In this document: piece after piece, positions 23,335 through 35,490 of the stretch
Layout of the letters: every line of letters begins with the position of its first letter
Position numbering within the stretch: the stretch's first letter is position 1
Assembly: GCA_028023455.1 (NCBI GenBank)
Contig: JAQFVV010012394.1
Location: forward strand, 28,911,010 to 28,975,009
Reading direction: 5' to 3'
DNA: 64,000 nt
Source: Epiperipatus broadwayi
Lineage: Eukaryota; Onychophora; Udeonychophora; Euonychophora; Peripatidae
Notes under the pieces: generated by a model
Told to the model about the DNA's origin: nothing
The model's database searches: none
The model's input: only the letters and a program-made list of their open reading frames with translations
Position numbers and translations under genes: made by a program

Positions 23335-24579
23335 TCTAAATGATAACTGTTTGGACAAATACCACAGTAATATTCATATTTTAAAAAGTTGCTAAAAATG
23401 ATAGAAATTAGATATGTTAATCATCTATCAATTCAGTTCAAAATATTAAAATAATTACAAATTGTTAAAGTGAACTTTGGATTTTAACCAACTTAAAACT
23501 AAGCTGAGTCTAAAAATGATTTTAACACAGTAGATCACATCTAAGTATTGAGATAAGTTATAAAAGAGCCAATAAACATGAATTGCTATTATGATTTGGA
23601 TTTGTAGATTATGGAAAGGCAATTGATTCTATAAATGTTTATGTGATAATTAAAGCATTGGATCATTGAGCTGTAGACCTAGGGTATTATCCTATTTTGA
23701 AGAATATTTATCAAAATGCAGAAACTGTTAGATTACATGGTAATACTAAAAAGATTAACATTGAGAAAAGTGTGAGAGGAAAATTCCATATCTTCAAAAC
23801 ATTTTACAGTAGTTTACAAGTAGAGCTATTTTATAAATTAAAATGTGAAGCTAAGAGAATATAACTAAATGGGGGTTATTTAAGTCATTTAGAATTGTCA
23901 CTGATGTCTGGTCTTATAATGCTTCAGAGCATCAGGAAAATAAATAAGTGGAATTAAAGGTAAGTGCTAAAACAACTAAAGAAATGTTTAATGAATTTTT
24001 TCAGAAAATTTTAAGATTGCTAATCGTGAATTGGAAGAAGTTTATCTTATTCAAATTATTGATACAGATGGATTGTATAAAATTAATAATATAATTAAAT
24101 TTAAATAAAGAATTTGTGGCAGAAATAATTTAGTGTTAAAAGAAAATATGCCCATGTGTTTGAAATGAAGATTTTAATAGCTATGTTTTATCCGTTCTTA
24201 CTTATAAATCTGAGACTTGAAAACTTAACAAAACAGCAATACAACAGAAGTTTCAGACCACTCAACCACAGATGGAGAAAAACGAAGAGACCAAAAATAA
24301 AATACATGGATAAGAATACAAACATGTATCATCTGACATCATTGAAGTAATTAAAAACACAAATGGAATTGGAATTAGATTGAATATATTGCTCAGTTGA
24401 TGACAGATGGTCTGTTGAAATTTCAAAATGGATTCTGACAGATTGTAAAAGATTTAGAGAAAGACTACTAGTGTGATGTAGAGAGTTGATAAATTGGAGA
24501 AATCGGATTAAACTTGGAGAGCCCTTCATCTTGCAGTGTATTATTATTAATCGTCAGTAATGATGAAAATTTGAATTTT

Positions 24580-24690
24580 AAGTCGAGCGTTGGTGGCCTA
24601 GCGGTTAGCATAGCTGCCTTCCAAGAAGCTAGCCCGGATTCGCTTTTTGGTCAACGCTTTGACATATAAATTTAAATTTAAAAAAAAAAA
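24580..24690 (+). repeat. tRNA-derived SINE (second type)
   Basis: ggtggcctagcggttagcat is a classic A-box-type SINE head, and ggattcgctttttgg sits where a B box is expected; A-rich sequence follows (24677-24712). It differs from SINE B. It lies right behind the RTE 3' end, so the two may share a tail or simply be neighbours. Confidence 0.6.
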
Positions 24691-24714
24691 AATTGAATTG
24701 AAAAAAAAAAAGTT

Positions 24715-25940
24715 TAGTAATTGCATTAGATGATGAAAGTACAGAACGAAATAAGAACCGATTTATATATTTTAATTATTTATTTTAATAAATAGTCAAC
24801 TTCACACAAATGATTCCACAGACAATAGCAAATAAACACTGAAGAAGTTGTATTCAGTGGGATAATGAAGGTTTGATCAGTTTTCTCTTTGTTTTAACGC
24901 TGGCTACAGTAATCTAAATACCCATTTACTGACCAATGTTGGATGGTTAAATGAATCAATTAAAATGTATTATATAAATAGCAGTTTCTAGTGATTACGT
25001 AAATTTTAAATACAACGTAAAAATTATGCTGTAAATAATTTGTGCGAGTTGAATAAAAGTATGCGTTAAAAAAAATTTCCCAAGATATATTGAACACATT
25101 AAAAAAAAAAAATTATACATTAATCTTTTATTGTTATTTTTATTCAAGCATTTTTATTAAATGCGAAATTTCTCTGATGTTTACTTCTGATTAATATTAA
25201 TTATAAATGAATACAAAGGAAGGCAAAACAATTAACAAAGTGTTTTTTTTTTTTTTTTTTTACAAATATTGTTTAAATAATGATGTAAAATGAAGACGAA
25301 TTCATTAAGCGAACTTAATTAATTGAATAAAAATTACAGTAATTAATTACAAAAGTAGTTCAAAAATTAATCTTCCTAATTAAAACAAAAAAATATTTGA
25401 CTAATTACTGATTTAACCTATGTTTTCAAATTTCTATATAATCAGCAGTCTATTTTCTGATTATACCAATATGGTTTATTATATATTTTCTCTTCACTTC
25501 TTATTTCTTTATGTATTTATTTGTAGTTTTAAATTAACTTTATTAAGTTTACTACATATATTGGAGATTATTTACAAATCTTATTGAAACAAAAGAGGTT
25601 TCAAGTAGAAAAGCAATAAGATAGATGTTCATATAATTGAGCAATAAACAATATATATCTAACACATATTAATTAGTATATTCAATAGCCATGTCTGCGT
25701 TGTTGTTAATAAGATCAGATTCTATATAGATGCAAAAATATCAGCTGATGCATGGGCTTGATCTCTGGTCCTAATATTATTTAATTTTTTTAGAAAGAGT
25801 TATTTAGTATTGTGAGATATGGAATTAAAGCTTAGATAACATCTTATGAACTAGAGTGTGAAAATAATGACTGTAATAATTCTTATATTAGAAAAATGAC
25901 CATTTTGTATATTTTTTATGAGTTTGTTGATTGTTAGTGA
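24715..25940. other. no gene seen
   Basis: AT-rich with a poly-T tract at 25242-25261. Nothing is recognised until the minus-strand LINE begins. Confidence 0.4.
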
Positions 25941-25949
25941 TTTTGAATG

Positions 25950-27130
25950 AGTCATGTTAGTGATAAGATTACAATGAGGAAAAAGTAAGGAACAATCCCT
26001 AAGAAAGTGCTTTAATGTTTCTTCATTTCTATGATAGTGAGCACATAATAGATCGACATTTGTGAAGTGTCACCTGTAGAAGAGAAAATAATTTAGTAGA
26101 AAGAGCTTTGACATTATTTTAATTAAGACATCCAGATATTTGGATTCCAGGTGCCAATATCTGAACTTTTTTATAATGTATTTTTTACTAGATAACAAGA
26201 ATGATTGACTATTATTTGATATACTATTATTATTTTCAATTCTATATGTTTTCTGATAGTTAATTTTATTTAGAAATAGATTATGTGAGAGAGTAGTGTG
26301 TTTACTTATGAGAATTATTAAGGTTTTGATAAAATTATTGTTAATGAGTGGTGAAGTGTCAGTAGGGTTAATAGGAATTACACTATTAACACTTGGGAAG
26401 AAACTAATTAATTTAGTCATTTCATTAATGATTCTCTGAAGATAAAAATGCCATTTAATGAGAGACCATTGATTTTTTATTCCAGATTAGTTTGGTGATA
26501 AGGAATAAATTTAATAATGGATAAGAAATAATTAATTTTAGGAAATATTAAAATGTTGACTAGTGATGCCTTAGCTTATATTGAAAGGTATGCTTTGGAT
26601 AATGCATTGATGGTGCTTTTTATTGAATGTTTTGTACAGCAGTTTCCATTGCATTATATGAGAGATGCTTTGGAAAGCCTAAAAATTTACGAGTAGAGGA
26701 AAAAATGGAAGGAATGATCATATCTGTAAGAATATTCCAAATAGAATATTTATTTGTATTAAAGTGGATTGAAAAATTGTTACAGTGTCAAATAAGGGAA
26801 GGAGTTTTTTTGATGGAAGAAAAATAACAAAATCATTCACATAGGAGATGTGATTAATGGTTTGGTTAATTATGTATTCCTGGAATTCTGCTTTCTATTT
26901 CCAAAAGAAGAGGATTGATATAAGTTGGGAAGAGAGTTAAGAGGGAAAGCCTTTAGGAAAACAATTATGTGGATGAAATCCACAGAGTATTTTTCCATTG
27001 AGAGTTATGCAAACTTCTTTATTTATAAGTATATTTTACAGTATATAGAGGTATGGTATTGGTATATTATATTCCTGAAGTAGTTGAAGTAGTTTAAGTA
27101 TAGAAACTGAGTCAAATGACCTCATACCCA
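25950..27130 (-). pseudogene. L1/Tx1-like LINE, 3' half, minus strand
   Basis: Read on the minus strand, several frames match the copy at 54.8-55.9 kb. YVNDFVIFLPSKKLLPLF (near 26.83 kb) corresponds to the YVDD reverse transcriptase motif, with one catalytic Asp changed to Asn. INYFLSIIKFI (near 26.53 kb) matches INYFLPIIKPI. KKFRYWHLESKYLDVLIK (near 26.14 kb) matches KKSKHWFLEHKYIDFILK. LCAHYHRNEETLKHFLRDC (near 26.02 kb) matches the zinc-knuckle CQFC..DETLHHIFFNC. Frameshifts and stops show it is dead. Confidence 0.7.
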
Positions 27131-27179
27131 AATGCACAACAATGGTCCCTGTTTTTCTACATATATCTATATAATAACA

Positions 27180-27450
27180 TTTGTATATCATCTATAAATA
27201 CTTTTTACAATGCAATGAAATAAAATGTATTCCTTGATATTTTTTCACAGTTTGACCGACCAGCAGTTTTCATCAAAACTCCTTTCCATTCCAAAATCAT
27301 TAACATGTAAAGTTTTTTGTCAGTTAACAATTTTGAAAGTGAAGGGAGATTTGAAGAAGACTGATGAATAGTCAAAACTGAAAAACAATTATCAAGGAAT
27401 AAATTTCATTTGATTGCATTGTAAAAAGTCATTAAAGAAGTTATATAAAT
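27180..27450. repeat. imperfect palindrome
   Basis: Left: tttttacaatgcaatgaaat and attccttgatattttttcac. Right, inverted: aattatcaaggaataaattt and gattgcattgtaaaaa. The right half contains CTGATGA and a GAAA further on, but stem I cannot be formed. Confidence 0.6.
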
Positions 27451-27524
27451 GATATTATGTTAATTAACATAACAACATTTAATGATTTACATAACTTTTG
27501 ATATTTTAAATATAAATGAAATTA

Positions 27525-28010
27525 ATGAGAAGTACCGAAAATCCCCAGTGAACTATGTGTAAACTAACCATTAGAGCACATAAGTATAGAATGCTTATAT
27601 ATGATCAAAATTGAAGTATATATGGTTTATTCTAAATTTACATTTACATTTTCTAACAGTTAGTTTACATATAGATTCCTGGGATTTTTCAGTACTTCTG
27701 CATTAAATTAATTTATGTTCAAGCTATCAAAAAGTTATGTTTACATTTATTACCTGGAGATTAATTTGACATTTAGAGGTTGTAAAATATGAGTCTCAGT
27801 CTTTCTGCCTGATCAGTTTTAATGATTTCAGAATACCTTATAGTTGTCCTGAAATTATGTTGGTGTACATGAATCATGTTTTGCATGTTAGTACATCAGG
27901 GAATTGTTTGCTTATATATGATCAAAGTGAAAGTATAGATGGCTCATTCTATACTTATATTTTTTGATGGTTTACATAGAGCTCATTGGGGTTTTTCAGT
28001 ATTTCCACAT
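27525..28010. repeat. inverted and direct repeat cluster
   Basis: gtaccgaaaatccccagtga and taaactaacc pair with agttagtttacat and gggatttttcagtac at 27655-27705. A second partial copy (gcttatatatgatcaaagtg, then ttggggtttttcagta) follows at 27910-28000. No coding capacity. Confidence 0.6.
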
Positions 28011-28146
28011 TAATTTCTTTTCAATAATAAAATATACTCAAAAATAGATGATAGAAAGACATGAAACAAAATAAGCTTTATAATATATTTTAATTTTTAG
28101 TTACAAGTCAAATCCTTTTTAAACAAACACTAGTTTTTACATGAAT

Positions 28147-28415
28147 CGATAAATAAATGGACATACAAAAGATAAATAAATGGGTATAAAAAAGATAAAT
28201 AAATCAGCATAAAAAAATAAATGGGCATAAAAAGATAAATAAATGGGCATAAAAAAGATAAATAAATGGGCATAAAAAGATAAATAAATGGGGATAAAAA
28301 GATAAATAAATGAGCATAAAATGATTAATAAATGAGCATAAAAAGATAAATAAACAAGCATAAAAAGGATAAATAAATGGGCATAAAAAAGATAAATAAA
28401 TGGGCATAAAAATTT
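28147..28415. repeat. minisatellite, about 22-bp unit
   Basis: About a dozen units of gataaataaatgggcataaaaa with small changes. It creates long Ile/Phe/Tyr/Leu-rich frames on the minus strand that are artefacts of the repeat. Confidence 0.92.
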
Positions 28416-28501
28416 GCAGCAAATTATTACAAAGATAATAAAGTTGAACATTCTTTATTAATAATATGCTATCTAAAAATAAAAAATCAACAGAATCAGT
28501 A

Positions 28502-28895
28502 CTCTTTAGTGCGGAGAATGGGTAGTATTCTGTGAATCTCCAGAATCTTGGATTTCAGCTCAACTCTATCATTTCTAATACTAGAACTTCTTCTGAACTC
28601 CTGAATAATAAATCATTCAATTACTATATTCTTTCTGAGTTCCCAGCATGCTGCAGTGGGAGAGTCTTGAGCTCAAGGTCCATGGATCACAACCCAGCTC
28701 TGTCATTTCTGATGCTTGAACTTCTTATAAAGTCCTACATAATAAACCATTCAATTACTATTTCTTCTTGAGTTCCCAGCATGCTTTGCTGCAGTGGTAG
28801 AATGGCAGACTCTGAATCTCAAATTTCACAGATCACAGCACAGTTACGTCACTTGTGATGCCTAAACTTCTTATGAATTCCAAAACAATAAATTA
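28502..28895 (+). repeat. three tandem SINE B units
   Basis: Each unit holds gagttcccagcatgctttgc, gcagtggtagaatggcagac (A-box-like), a B-box-like ggatcacaacccagc, and aacttcttatgaattcc followed by aataaaccattcaattac. Same unit as the 19.3-20.6 kb array but in the opposite orientation. Confidence 0.8.
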
Positions 28896-29214
28896 TTTTT
28901 AACTCAATAAACTTTACTTCTTTCCTTGTTACTCTGTAATTCAATAAATAGTACTTTGCTATATGTTTGTTTACTTACAAATCTGAATTTATTTAGTGCA
29001 ATGAATATGACCTGCTGAGTTGAAAGTGGTGCTAAGTTGTAGTTTATTTATAATATTATTAATCTTTTCTGCATAGTAGACTACTCCTGTTTATTGAATA
29101 AATTATTTGATTATCATTATTATTATATTCTATTAATATCTGCCATTTTGCAAATGAGTACAGCCATTCCATTTCCAAAATAATATTAATAAAAATTTTG
29201 TCAGATGGGTGATT

Positions 29215-29320
29215 TGGTGCAGCAGAATCTGGGTCTTAAGTTCCACAGATTGAGCCCAGCATTATTATTTATTGTGATCAAACATCTTATGAACACCTAA
29301 ATATTAGCTAAACCATTAAC
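29215..29320 (+). repeat. SINE B, single unit
   Basis: gatttggtgcagcagaatct, then cacagattgagcccagc, then catcttatgaacacctaaat. Confidence 0.65.
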
Positions 29321-29398
29321 AACTAGACTTACATAGATCACCAATTACAATTGAGGCAAACTATCATTCTAGACATTGTATACAATATGTATAAAATA

Positions 29399-29400
<2 letters not shown>

Positions 29401-29435
<35 letters not shown>

Positions 29436-29455
29436 ATATATATATATATATTGTA
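29401..29455. repeat. (TA)n microsatellite
   Basis: Two long TA runs separated by a short tgtat interruption. Confidence 0.9.
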
Positions 29456-29459
29456 CCCT

Positions 29460-31370
29460 TACTTCTCGATATATAATATAGTCTGAAATACGTCTAGCTC
29501 AATTGAATTATTATGTTTAATTAAAATTTGCATATCTATCTTTAATATACTTTTATACTATCACATTCTAATTAAATTTATTATCAATTATCAAAATCAA
29601 TATAGTTCTGTATTATGTATTTACTAAATAAGTATCTATCAAAAATCATGAGACTGTGAAGTAAAGTTACAAAGCAATAAGTAGATTTACATTGAATCAA
29701 TATCTCCCAAGACATTGTCTCAATGGCATAAGAATACTATTACCTCCTTATTAACTTAATACTACATCTACAGCATTCTTATGGCTTTTAAAATAAAATA
29801 AACTATCTTTAATAATAATAAATAAATAAATCTTAACTTTTAATTTTAAAAAAAAATATAATTAAATAATCTCAGGTTCTTCTAATAATCTTAAAGTAAT
29901 AATAACTCATGTAAATAAGTATGATAAGGGATTTTATATCAAACCTAAATACACCTAACTTATTCTAATAATAATAATACTCAATACTAATCTTAGGGTA
30001 TAACTTAATCTTATTTATTTCTATTATATCATCAATCATCAAATAAATAATAATATGTATATCTTTTATTTTCATATAGTATCTTAATTTTTAGAATAGA
30101 TCAAAATCTTATAATTTAATAACCTGTGGCAACAAATAATAATGTTGTTCTCTTATATCGTGTTATAATTACCTTATGACCATAATAATATTATATGTTA
30201 ATGTCAATCAATTCTCATCAAATGATAATCAGGAAAATATTGTATTTATTTCTAAATAATATGAATAAATTCACATTGTGCAAATATTATGTTTATTCAA
30301 ATTATCTGCTGTCAAGTGCTGTAGTGCAAAATAATGAACTCGACACACTTTTAAAACAAATTAAACAAATTTATTTACATTAACTTTAATTAAGAATCTA
30401 TTTACAATATTTACAGTTCAAAATTAGAAAACAAAGAAAATAAAAATATAAGAAAATAATAATACAAAATGTTTACACTGTTATTAACTTATACTCTTAA
30501 GAAATAATTTACATTCTTTTAAAATGCTGTATTAATAACATTGAAGTATGTTTTCGAACTTACACTTTAAATACATATCAGTAAGCTTCAATTATTACAA
30601 ATAAATTTATGTAAATACTGTTTATGTAGCATATGTAAACAATAAACTTTAATAATTAAATTGCTACATCAATTAAGTATTAATGTTATTCATTCCATAA
30701 TGTAATAGTATGTGTTCACTTTACTATTAGTACTACTTTAATATTATAATATAGAAATTAATGTATCTTTGTAATGTAATAACAAATAATTGATTATAAC
30801 TTTATATTTCACTTAATGCAATTCATGCTACATGTTTTATCAAATATGCATTACATACATGTATTGTTAAAATAATAATATTATTTAAATCATTCATTAA
30901 TTTCAAATTCATAAAGTATTATATTAGATAAATTCTATGATTCTTTTCTATGTAAAATTATTACTTTACTTTATGTGTTATACTACTCCTTCTTAATAAA
31001 TTTCTATCTACAAAATATTTTCTAAAACTTATATAAAATTTCCGGAAAACAATCTTCAACTTTAAATAAAATACTAATTATCCAAACTATTTATACTTCA
31101 TCATCTATACTTGGTAAACCTTCAATCCAAATATAAACTTCTCCATAAAACTTAACGTAATTTATCCAATAAACAAAAAATAAAATACAGACTTTTAAAT
31201 CTCTTCCTAATTTACAAATAACAAATAATTACTTATAAATAATAAATCTAATTCTAATACTATAACGTAAAAAAAATATCAAAATTTATCTACGAAAGAA
31301 TCATATAATTATTTCTAAGCTTTTATGTAATGTTGTATCATATTTATATCATAAATTCAAATTATGCATA
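29460..31370. other. very AT-rich, no gene or repeat family recognised
   Basis: Non-repetitive at the level visible here, with no copy of the window's repeat families. It lies downstream (minus strand) of the exon-like islands and could be intron or 3' UTR of that candidate gene. Confidence 0.35.
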
Positions 31371-31374
31371 TTTA

Positions 31375-32523
31375 AATAAAACTGTCACTGCCAATATAAT
31401 GTGTGTGTATTCTTAAAATATTTATACATTCATTCAACAATAACATATCCTTTGGTTGATCTAAAGAAAAACATATTAATACATCAAAATTATTATTATT
31501 ATACAATTTTTACCATAAATAATGATTTAATGTACAGTCCATCTTCCAATATTCTTCGGAATTACAGCTTCATAAAATAATTCACATTTATACTCACGAT
31601 CATTCTTTAAAATATTATGTGTTGTATTAAATATAAAATAAACTTATGCAATTAATCATTATATTATTTTTAGTTATTATTTAAAGAAATGTACCTATCT
31701 CATTTTTTAATAGATTAATAATATTTAAATTTTATGTTAGATAAATAAAACAGAATTCATATTACGTAACTCCAGCGATGTCTTCTTTTCACCATACAGT
31801 TCTTTAATCCTAGGCACATATTTACTAGAACACCATTTCCTGTTCCATTACATCACGTGTTTCTTTAAAAGTTTATGAAAAATGAAAACGTTCTTTTTTT
31901 TAAAAATAAGTTCCCCAAAAGAAAATAAAATAAAATTAAAACAGTTTATAGGATCTTGATTTAGTTCTTTTAAGAATATTATTCAAAAGTTATTATTTTA
32001 ATTTAGTCTATAGTTTATAAAAATTTATATTTAATTATTTTAAATTGACTTGGACGTCCATGTATTACTTGCGCACTCCTTAACAAAATATCCAGGTAAG
32101 AATAAGTTTCTTCATCTAAAACAACCAGCGTTTAGATTATTTCAATATAATAATTTTTATTATATTAAGACTTTTAGCTAATTATATTTTCAATTTATTT
32201 GCCTTTCAAAATTGTCAACATTCAGTCTTTTAAACATAAAGACTTAACAAGGCAAGTATTTATAAAACTACTTTTATTTTTAATATCTTTCCTTAAGATA
32301 TATATTTAAATTTATATTTTACAAAAATACTTTCTTTATAAAGAAGTATTTTATTCTTTAAAATATTTAATTTTCTAATAGTCAATAGCAATTAGCTTTT
32401 AAAATTATATACTATCCAAAATATTACTTTTCTCCATCTCGTAATTTTCCGAACTAATCCAGCGTTTGTCATATTTCTAGGGTAAAGTTTCCGATATATT
32501 TTCACTATATATGATGTTTCCAT
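31375..32523 (-). CDS. possible small multi-exon gene, unknown function
   Basis: On the minus strand, several short frames stand out from AT-rich noise and lie in order. Exon a, 32523-32428, starts METSYIVKIYRKLYP with a true ATG and runs to an AAA|GTAATA donor. Island b, about 32125-32050, encodes DEETYSYLDILLRSAQ. Island c, 31847-31740, contains KYVPRIKELYGEKKTSLEL. Island d, 31618-31527, contains DREYKCELFYEAVIPKN. A further island near 31460-31380 contains DQPKDMLLLNECINIL behind a tttctttag acceptor. The exon phases could not all be reconciled, so the exact structure is unknown. No family is recognised. A TATA/CCAAT promoter candidate lies just upstream. Confidence 0.3.
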
Positions 32524-32750
32524 GATTATTTGCTTGCAAATTGAGCTTAAATAGAAACGAATGATAGGGAAAAATTAACTTAACACTGCATACTTATCAT
32601 TTAAAACTTTTATAAATTATTTACAAGACACTCTTATAATTTTGAAAAATGATTTTAAAAGCGTCTATAAAAATTTACTTAGCTATTTTTAAATAACACA
32701 ATTAACTTAAAAATTCAATCACAGAGTCCTCTCCTAACAATTGACCTGAG

Positions 32751-32784
32751 CTTTTATACCGGAAGAAACTTCTCATTTGATTGG
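32751..32784 (-). promoter_or_regulatory. core promoter candidate: CCAAT, heat-shock-type repeat, TATA
   Basis: On the minus strand, in order: CCAAT (32784-32780), gagaagtttcttcc (an inverted GAA/TTC pair resembling a two-unit heat-shock element, about 32774-32761) and TATAAAAG (32758-32751). The expected start is near 32725 and transcription would run toward lower coordinates, into the exon-like islands. An LTR origin cannot be excluded. Confidence 0.4.
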
Positions 32785-32789
32785 TACAT

Positions 32790-33754
32790 TTAAACAATCA
32801 ACTTGCTGGCTTATTTACATATTTACCAACAACATAAAATTTAAAAATAAATAATGACTTATTTAACATTTAATATTTATTACATTATTAAATTTTAAAA
32901 TAAATGATCTTTATCATTTATTTAAATCCATTAAACATTTTTAAAAAATATTCTTACTGACTTGATTTTAATTTTAACTTTTATAAGATTATTTAAAATA
33001 CACTAAGTCTTTTTATACGTTATATTGTTAAAGCAATATTTTAAAAAATCAGATTTAATATTCTACATTGATTTATCTTTATTTTTATCTCGCGATAGTT
33101 CACATATTATTTATAAATTTTATAACATGATTTTAAAATAGTTTTGCAACTTTACGAAACATCTTCCAAGCATGTGTGTGCGTATTTAACTAACATCTGT
33201 TTTTTACAACAAAAGAAACGCTTCTCATAATCTAAAAATAACTAACAATTGCATTTTTTTAAAATAAATATTTTTTTAAAATAAATAAGATATTATACTA
33301 AATTTTAAAATAATTATTTGATATCATTAAAATCAAATATTAATCTTCTATTTAAGTATTTATAATAATTAAAATATTTATATTCTTTTATAACATTATT
33401 TTATCAACAATAAACATATGCATTTAATTTTAACTTGTCTTTTTAAATACTTTAGCTTTAAATATTTATTTATTAAATCTATTAATGCAGTATTGATTAT
33501 GGCCATTTTTCCAACTATATATTATAATCATCATCTTTTAAAATGTCTCTCTCAATATCAGCACAATTTTACATATCAAATACTCATAGATTGCTTTAAT
33601 TAAACTTTTTGAAATATTACCATAAGCAAAATTAACATCACATATTCAAATATATCTTAAATTCAAAATTTTAATAGATTAGCACAAAAATTAAATGGTG
33701 ACCCATACAAAAGGGCACAATATATATATATATATGTCATTAAAAGCCAGTCAA
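32790..33754. other. no gene seen
   Basis: AT-rich; a (TA)n run at 33720. Short open frames here have no coding character. Confidence 0.4.
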
Positions 33755-33985
33755 CACTTAGATAATCCCAATATCATTAACAATCAACAATTTCACTGTT
33801 GTCAAGGCAACCTCCATTTAACAATAAAGATGGAATTGTTAAATAGAGGTTGCCTTGACAACAGTTGAAATTGTTGATTGTTATTGATGTTGGGATTGTC
33901 TAAGTAATCCCACCTTTATTGTTAAAAGGAGGTTGCCTGGACAACAGTTTGAAATTGTTGATTGTTAATGATATATGGATTGCTT
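33755..33985. mobile_element. foldback element with a repeated arm
   Basis: aacaatcaacaatttcactg and ttgtcaaggcaacctcca pair with ggaggttgccttgacaacag and aaattgttgattgtta-type sequence twice (33845-33890 and 33925-33968). One left arm thus faces two right arms. Confidence 0.7.
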
Positions 33986-33990
33986 AAGTG

Positions 33991-34118
33991 ACAGGCAAAA
34001 CTTTCCATACAGTAGTGCCACTCAGTGTCAACCAGACTAATCAATGGATACTAGAAGGCTTGTGCATAAAATCCCTATCTAGTGCCTACTCATCCAATAT
34101 CCCCAGGCTAGTCATGTT
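33991..34118 (+). mobile_element. family A, short form with perfect 12-bp target duplication
   Basis: It runs from acaggcaaaactttccatac to ccaggctagtcatgtt. The flanks are identical: attgcttaagtg at 33979-33990 and 34119-34130. It contains the left half up to the start of the hammerhead region and then the 3' end. This copy defines both ends of the short form most precisely. Confidence 0.85.
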
Positions 34119-34371
34119 ATTGCTTAAGTGTTGGTGGTTACTTACAAACCCATTTAGCCTTGAGCATTATTACCCTTATTATTTAAGTAATATATACATA
34201 TTTATTATAAATATGCATAATAAATATCATCATATTTATTTTAGAATTGCATGTCATTCTTAAGTGATTAGAAATATTATTCCTAATTGTAAGAATCAGA
34301 TTTGTTGACCTGATTAAACAATACATTTTTTTACATAATGTAATATTTAATGGGTACTTTAGTATTAAAGC

Positions 34372-34600
34372 TGCAACATTGAGCATGTTCACATTCATAT
34401 CAATTTGCTGATACCTTTATAATTTTTGATCTGACCAAAATAATGTGTACACAGATCTTGTACACTAATTTTTTCAGCAAAAAAAAGAACATGTACATGG
34501 ATCTTGTATATGGTATTTTGGCAAGAATTACAAAGTTATTGGGAGGTTGATATGAATGTGAGCAGGCACAGTAGGTCTAATTCATGCTCTGTGTTGCAGG
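34372..34600. repeat. imperfect foldback
   Basis: gttcacattcatatcaattt pairs with ttgatatgaatgtgagc, and cacagatcttgtaca with tgtacatggatcttgtata-type sequence. No gene. Confidence 0.55.
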
Positions 34601-34960
34601 ACTAAATAACAAATGCATTCAAATATCTATGACTTTCAACATTAACAAGTTTTTATGACTTTCAACACTAATAACTTTCAAGAATGCCATTTAAAATAAA
34701 AAATAAAATGTAATTTGCAATATCAAATGATTTTGATTTTTAAGTAATTTGGATAAAAATATATTATCTATTTTCCTACAACACTTACCATGTAATATAT
34801 AACAGGAATTTACATGTTAAAAACAAAGTTTTCACATATATTGTACTATTACCACAGAAAATGGAAAGCTACAGTAAAAAGTTTTGCTCCAAAAATGTCA
34901 TGTGATTGTAAAATATGCTGAAATTTTCAAAGAAGTGCTAATAAATGTCATTTTTTTTCT

Positions 34961-35270
34961 CTATAAAGAAATTAAACCAAAAGTACAAAAAATAAAATAA
35001 AATACATATTAGATTTTTATTACATTTTTATTTATTCTAGCTCTTGTCAGAAAGAAATCTAGACAATAATTTGAGAGTGTCGAAGTATTAAAAAAAAATT
35101 TGCAAACGTTTTTTTTATAAAGAAATTAAACCAAAAGTACAAAAAATAAAATAAAAAAAATACATATTAATTATTAGACTTTTATTATGTTTTTATTTAT
35201 CTTGATTCTTGTCAGAAAAAAATGTAGATAATAACAGAAAATGTTGAAGTATTACCAAAAAAAATCGCAT
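34961..35270. repeat. two-copy tandem duplication, about 155 bp
   Basis: aaagaaattaaaccaaaagt, cttgtcagaaa and gaagtatta occur in both halves in the same order. Confidence 0.8.
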
Positions 35271-35490
35271 TGATTAAAAAAAACATGTTTTCACGATCAT
35301 CATTGCAGTACACATAATATATTGTGGGTGTGATAATGCATCCTATCTTCCCTACATTGCAGATTTAATATTAAAGTATCATTTAATGTATTGTTCTGAT
35401 TATAACTTAAAATATGAAGGAGTCTGCATATAAATTTAAGCCCAATTATATTTAAAATATTACATATTTTTAAAATGATATATATATATA

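Larger units (their letters stand above)
21690..24565 (+). pseudogene. RTE-like LINE, long decayed copy
   Basis: It preserves, in changing frames, an AP-endonuclease region (THWDEKVEEFYMNVYK at about 21.97 kb, then RDFNVRIGTR near 22.06 kb in place of GDFN, and RKWTWKKPNGDAAELYYILI-like coding near 22.21-22.28 kb) followed by a linker (FKLEFANCV) and reverse transcriptase remnants near 23.6-23.9 kb. The 3' end matches the 59.2 kb copy (ttggagagcccttcatcttg). The RKWTW..DG..EIDYIL endonuclease pattern is known from RTE/BovB-type elements. A family A element is inserted at 23157-23334. Many stops make it inactive. Confidence 0.7.

Noticed and set aside
24600-24680. A functional tRNA gene at the ggtggcctagcggttagcat site
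   Set aside because: The cloverleaf arms do not close and the B box is poor; the A-rich tail and context fit a SINE.
27255-27400. CTGATGA followed by GAAA at 27.36 kb as another hammerhead
   Set aside because: The 5' flank cannot pair with the sequence after the putative cleavage site, so stem I is missing; the left arm has TTGATGA.
28147-28415. CRISPR-like array
   Set aside because: Units are contiguous without unique spacers, and the sequence is eukaryotic; it is a minisatellite.
28137-28451. Overlapping 104- and 72-codon hydrophobic minus-strand frames resembling a membrane protein
   Set aside because: They are translations of the 22-bp minisatellite in two frames; the repeat explains them fully.
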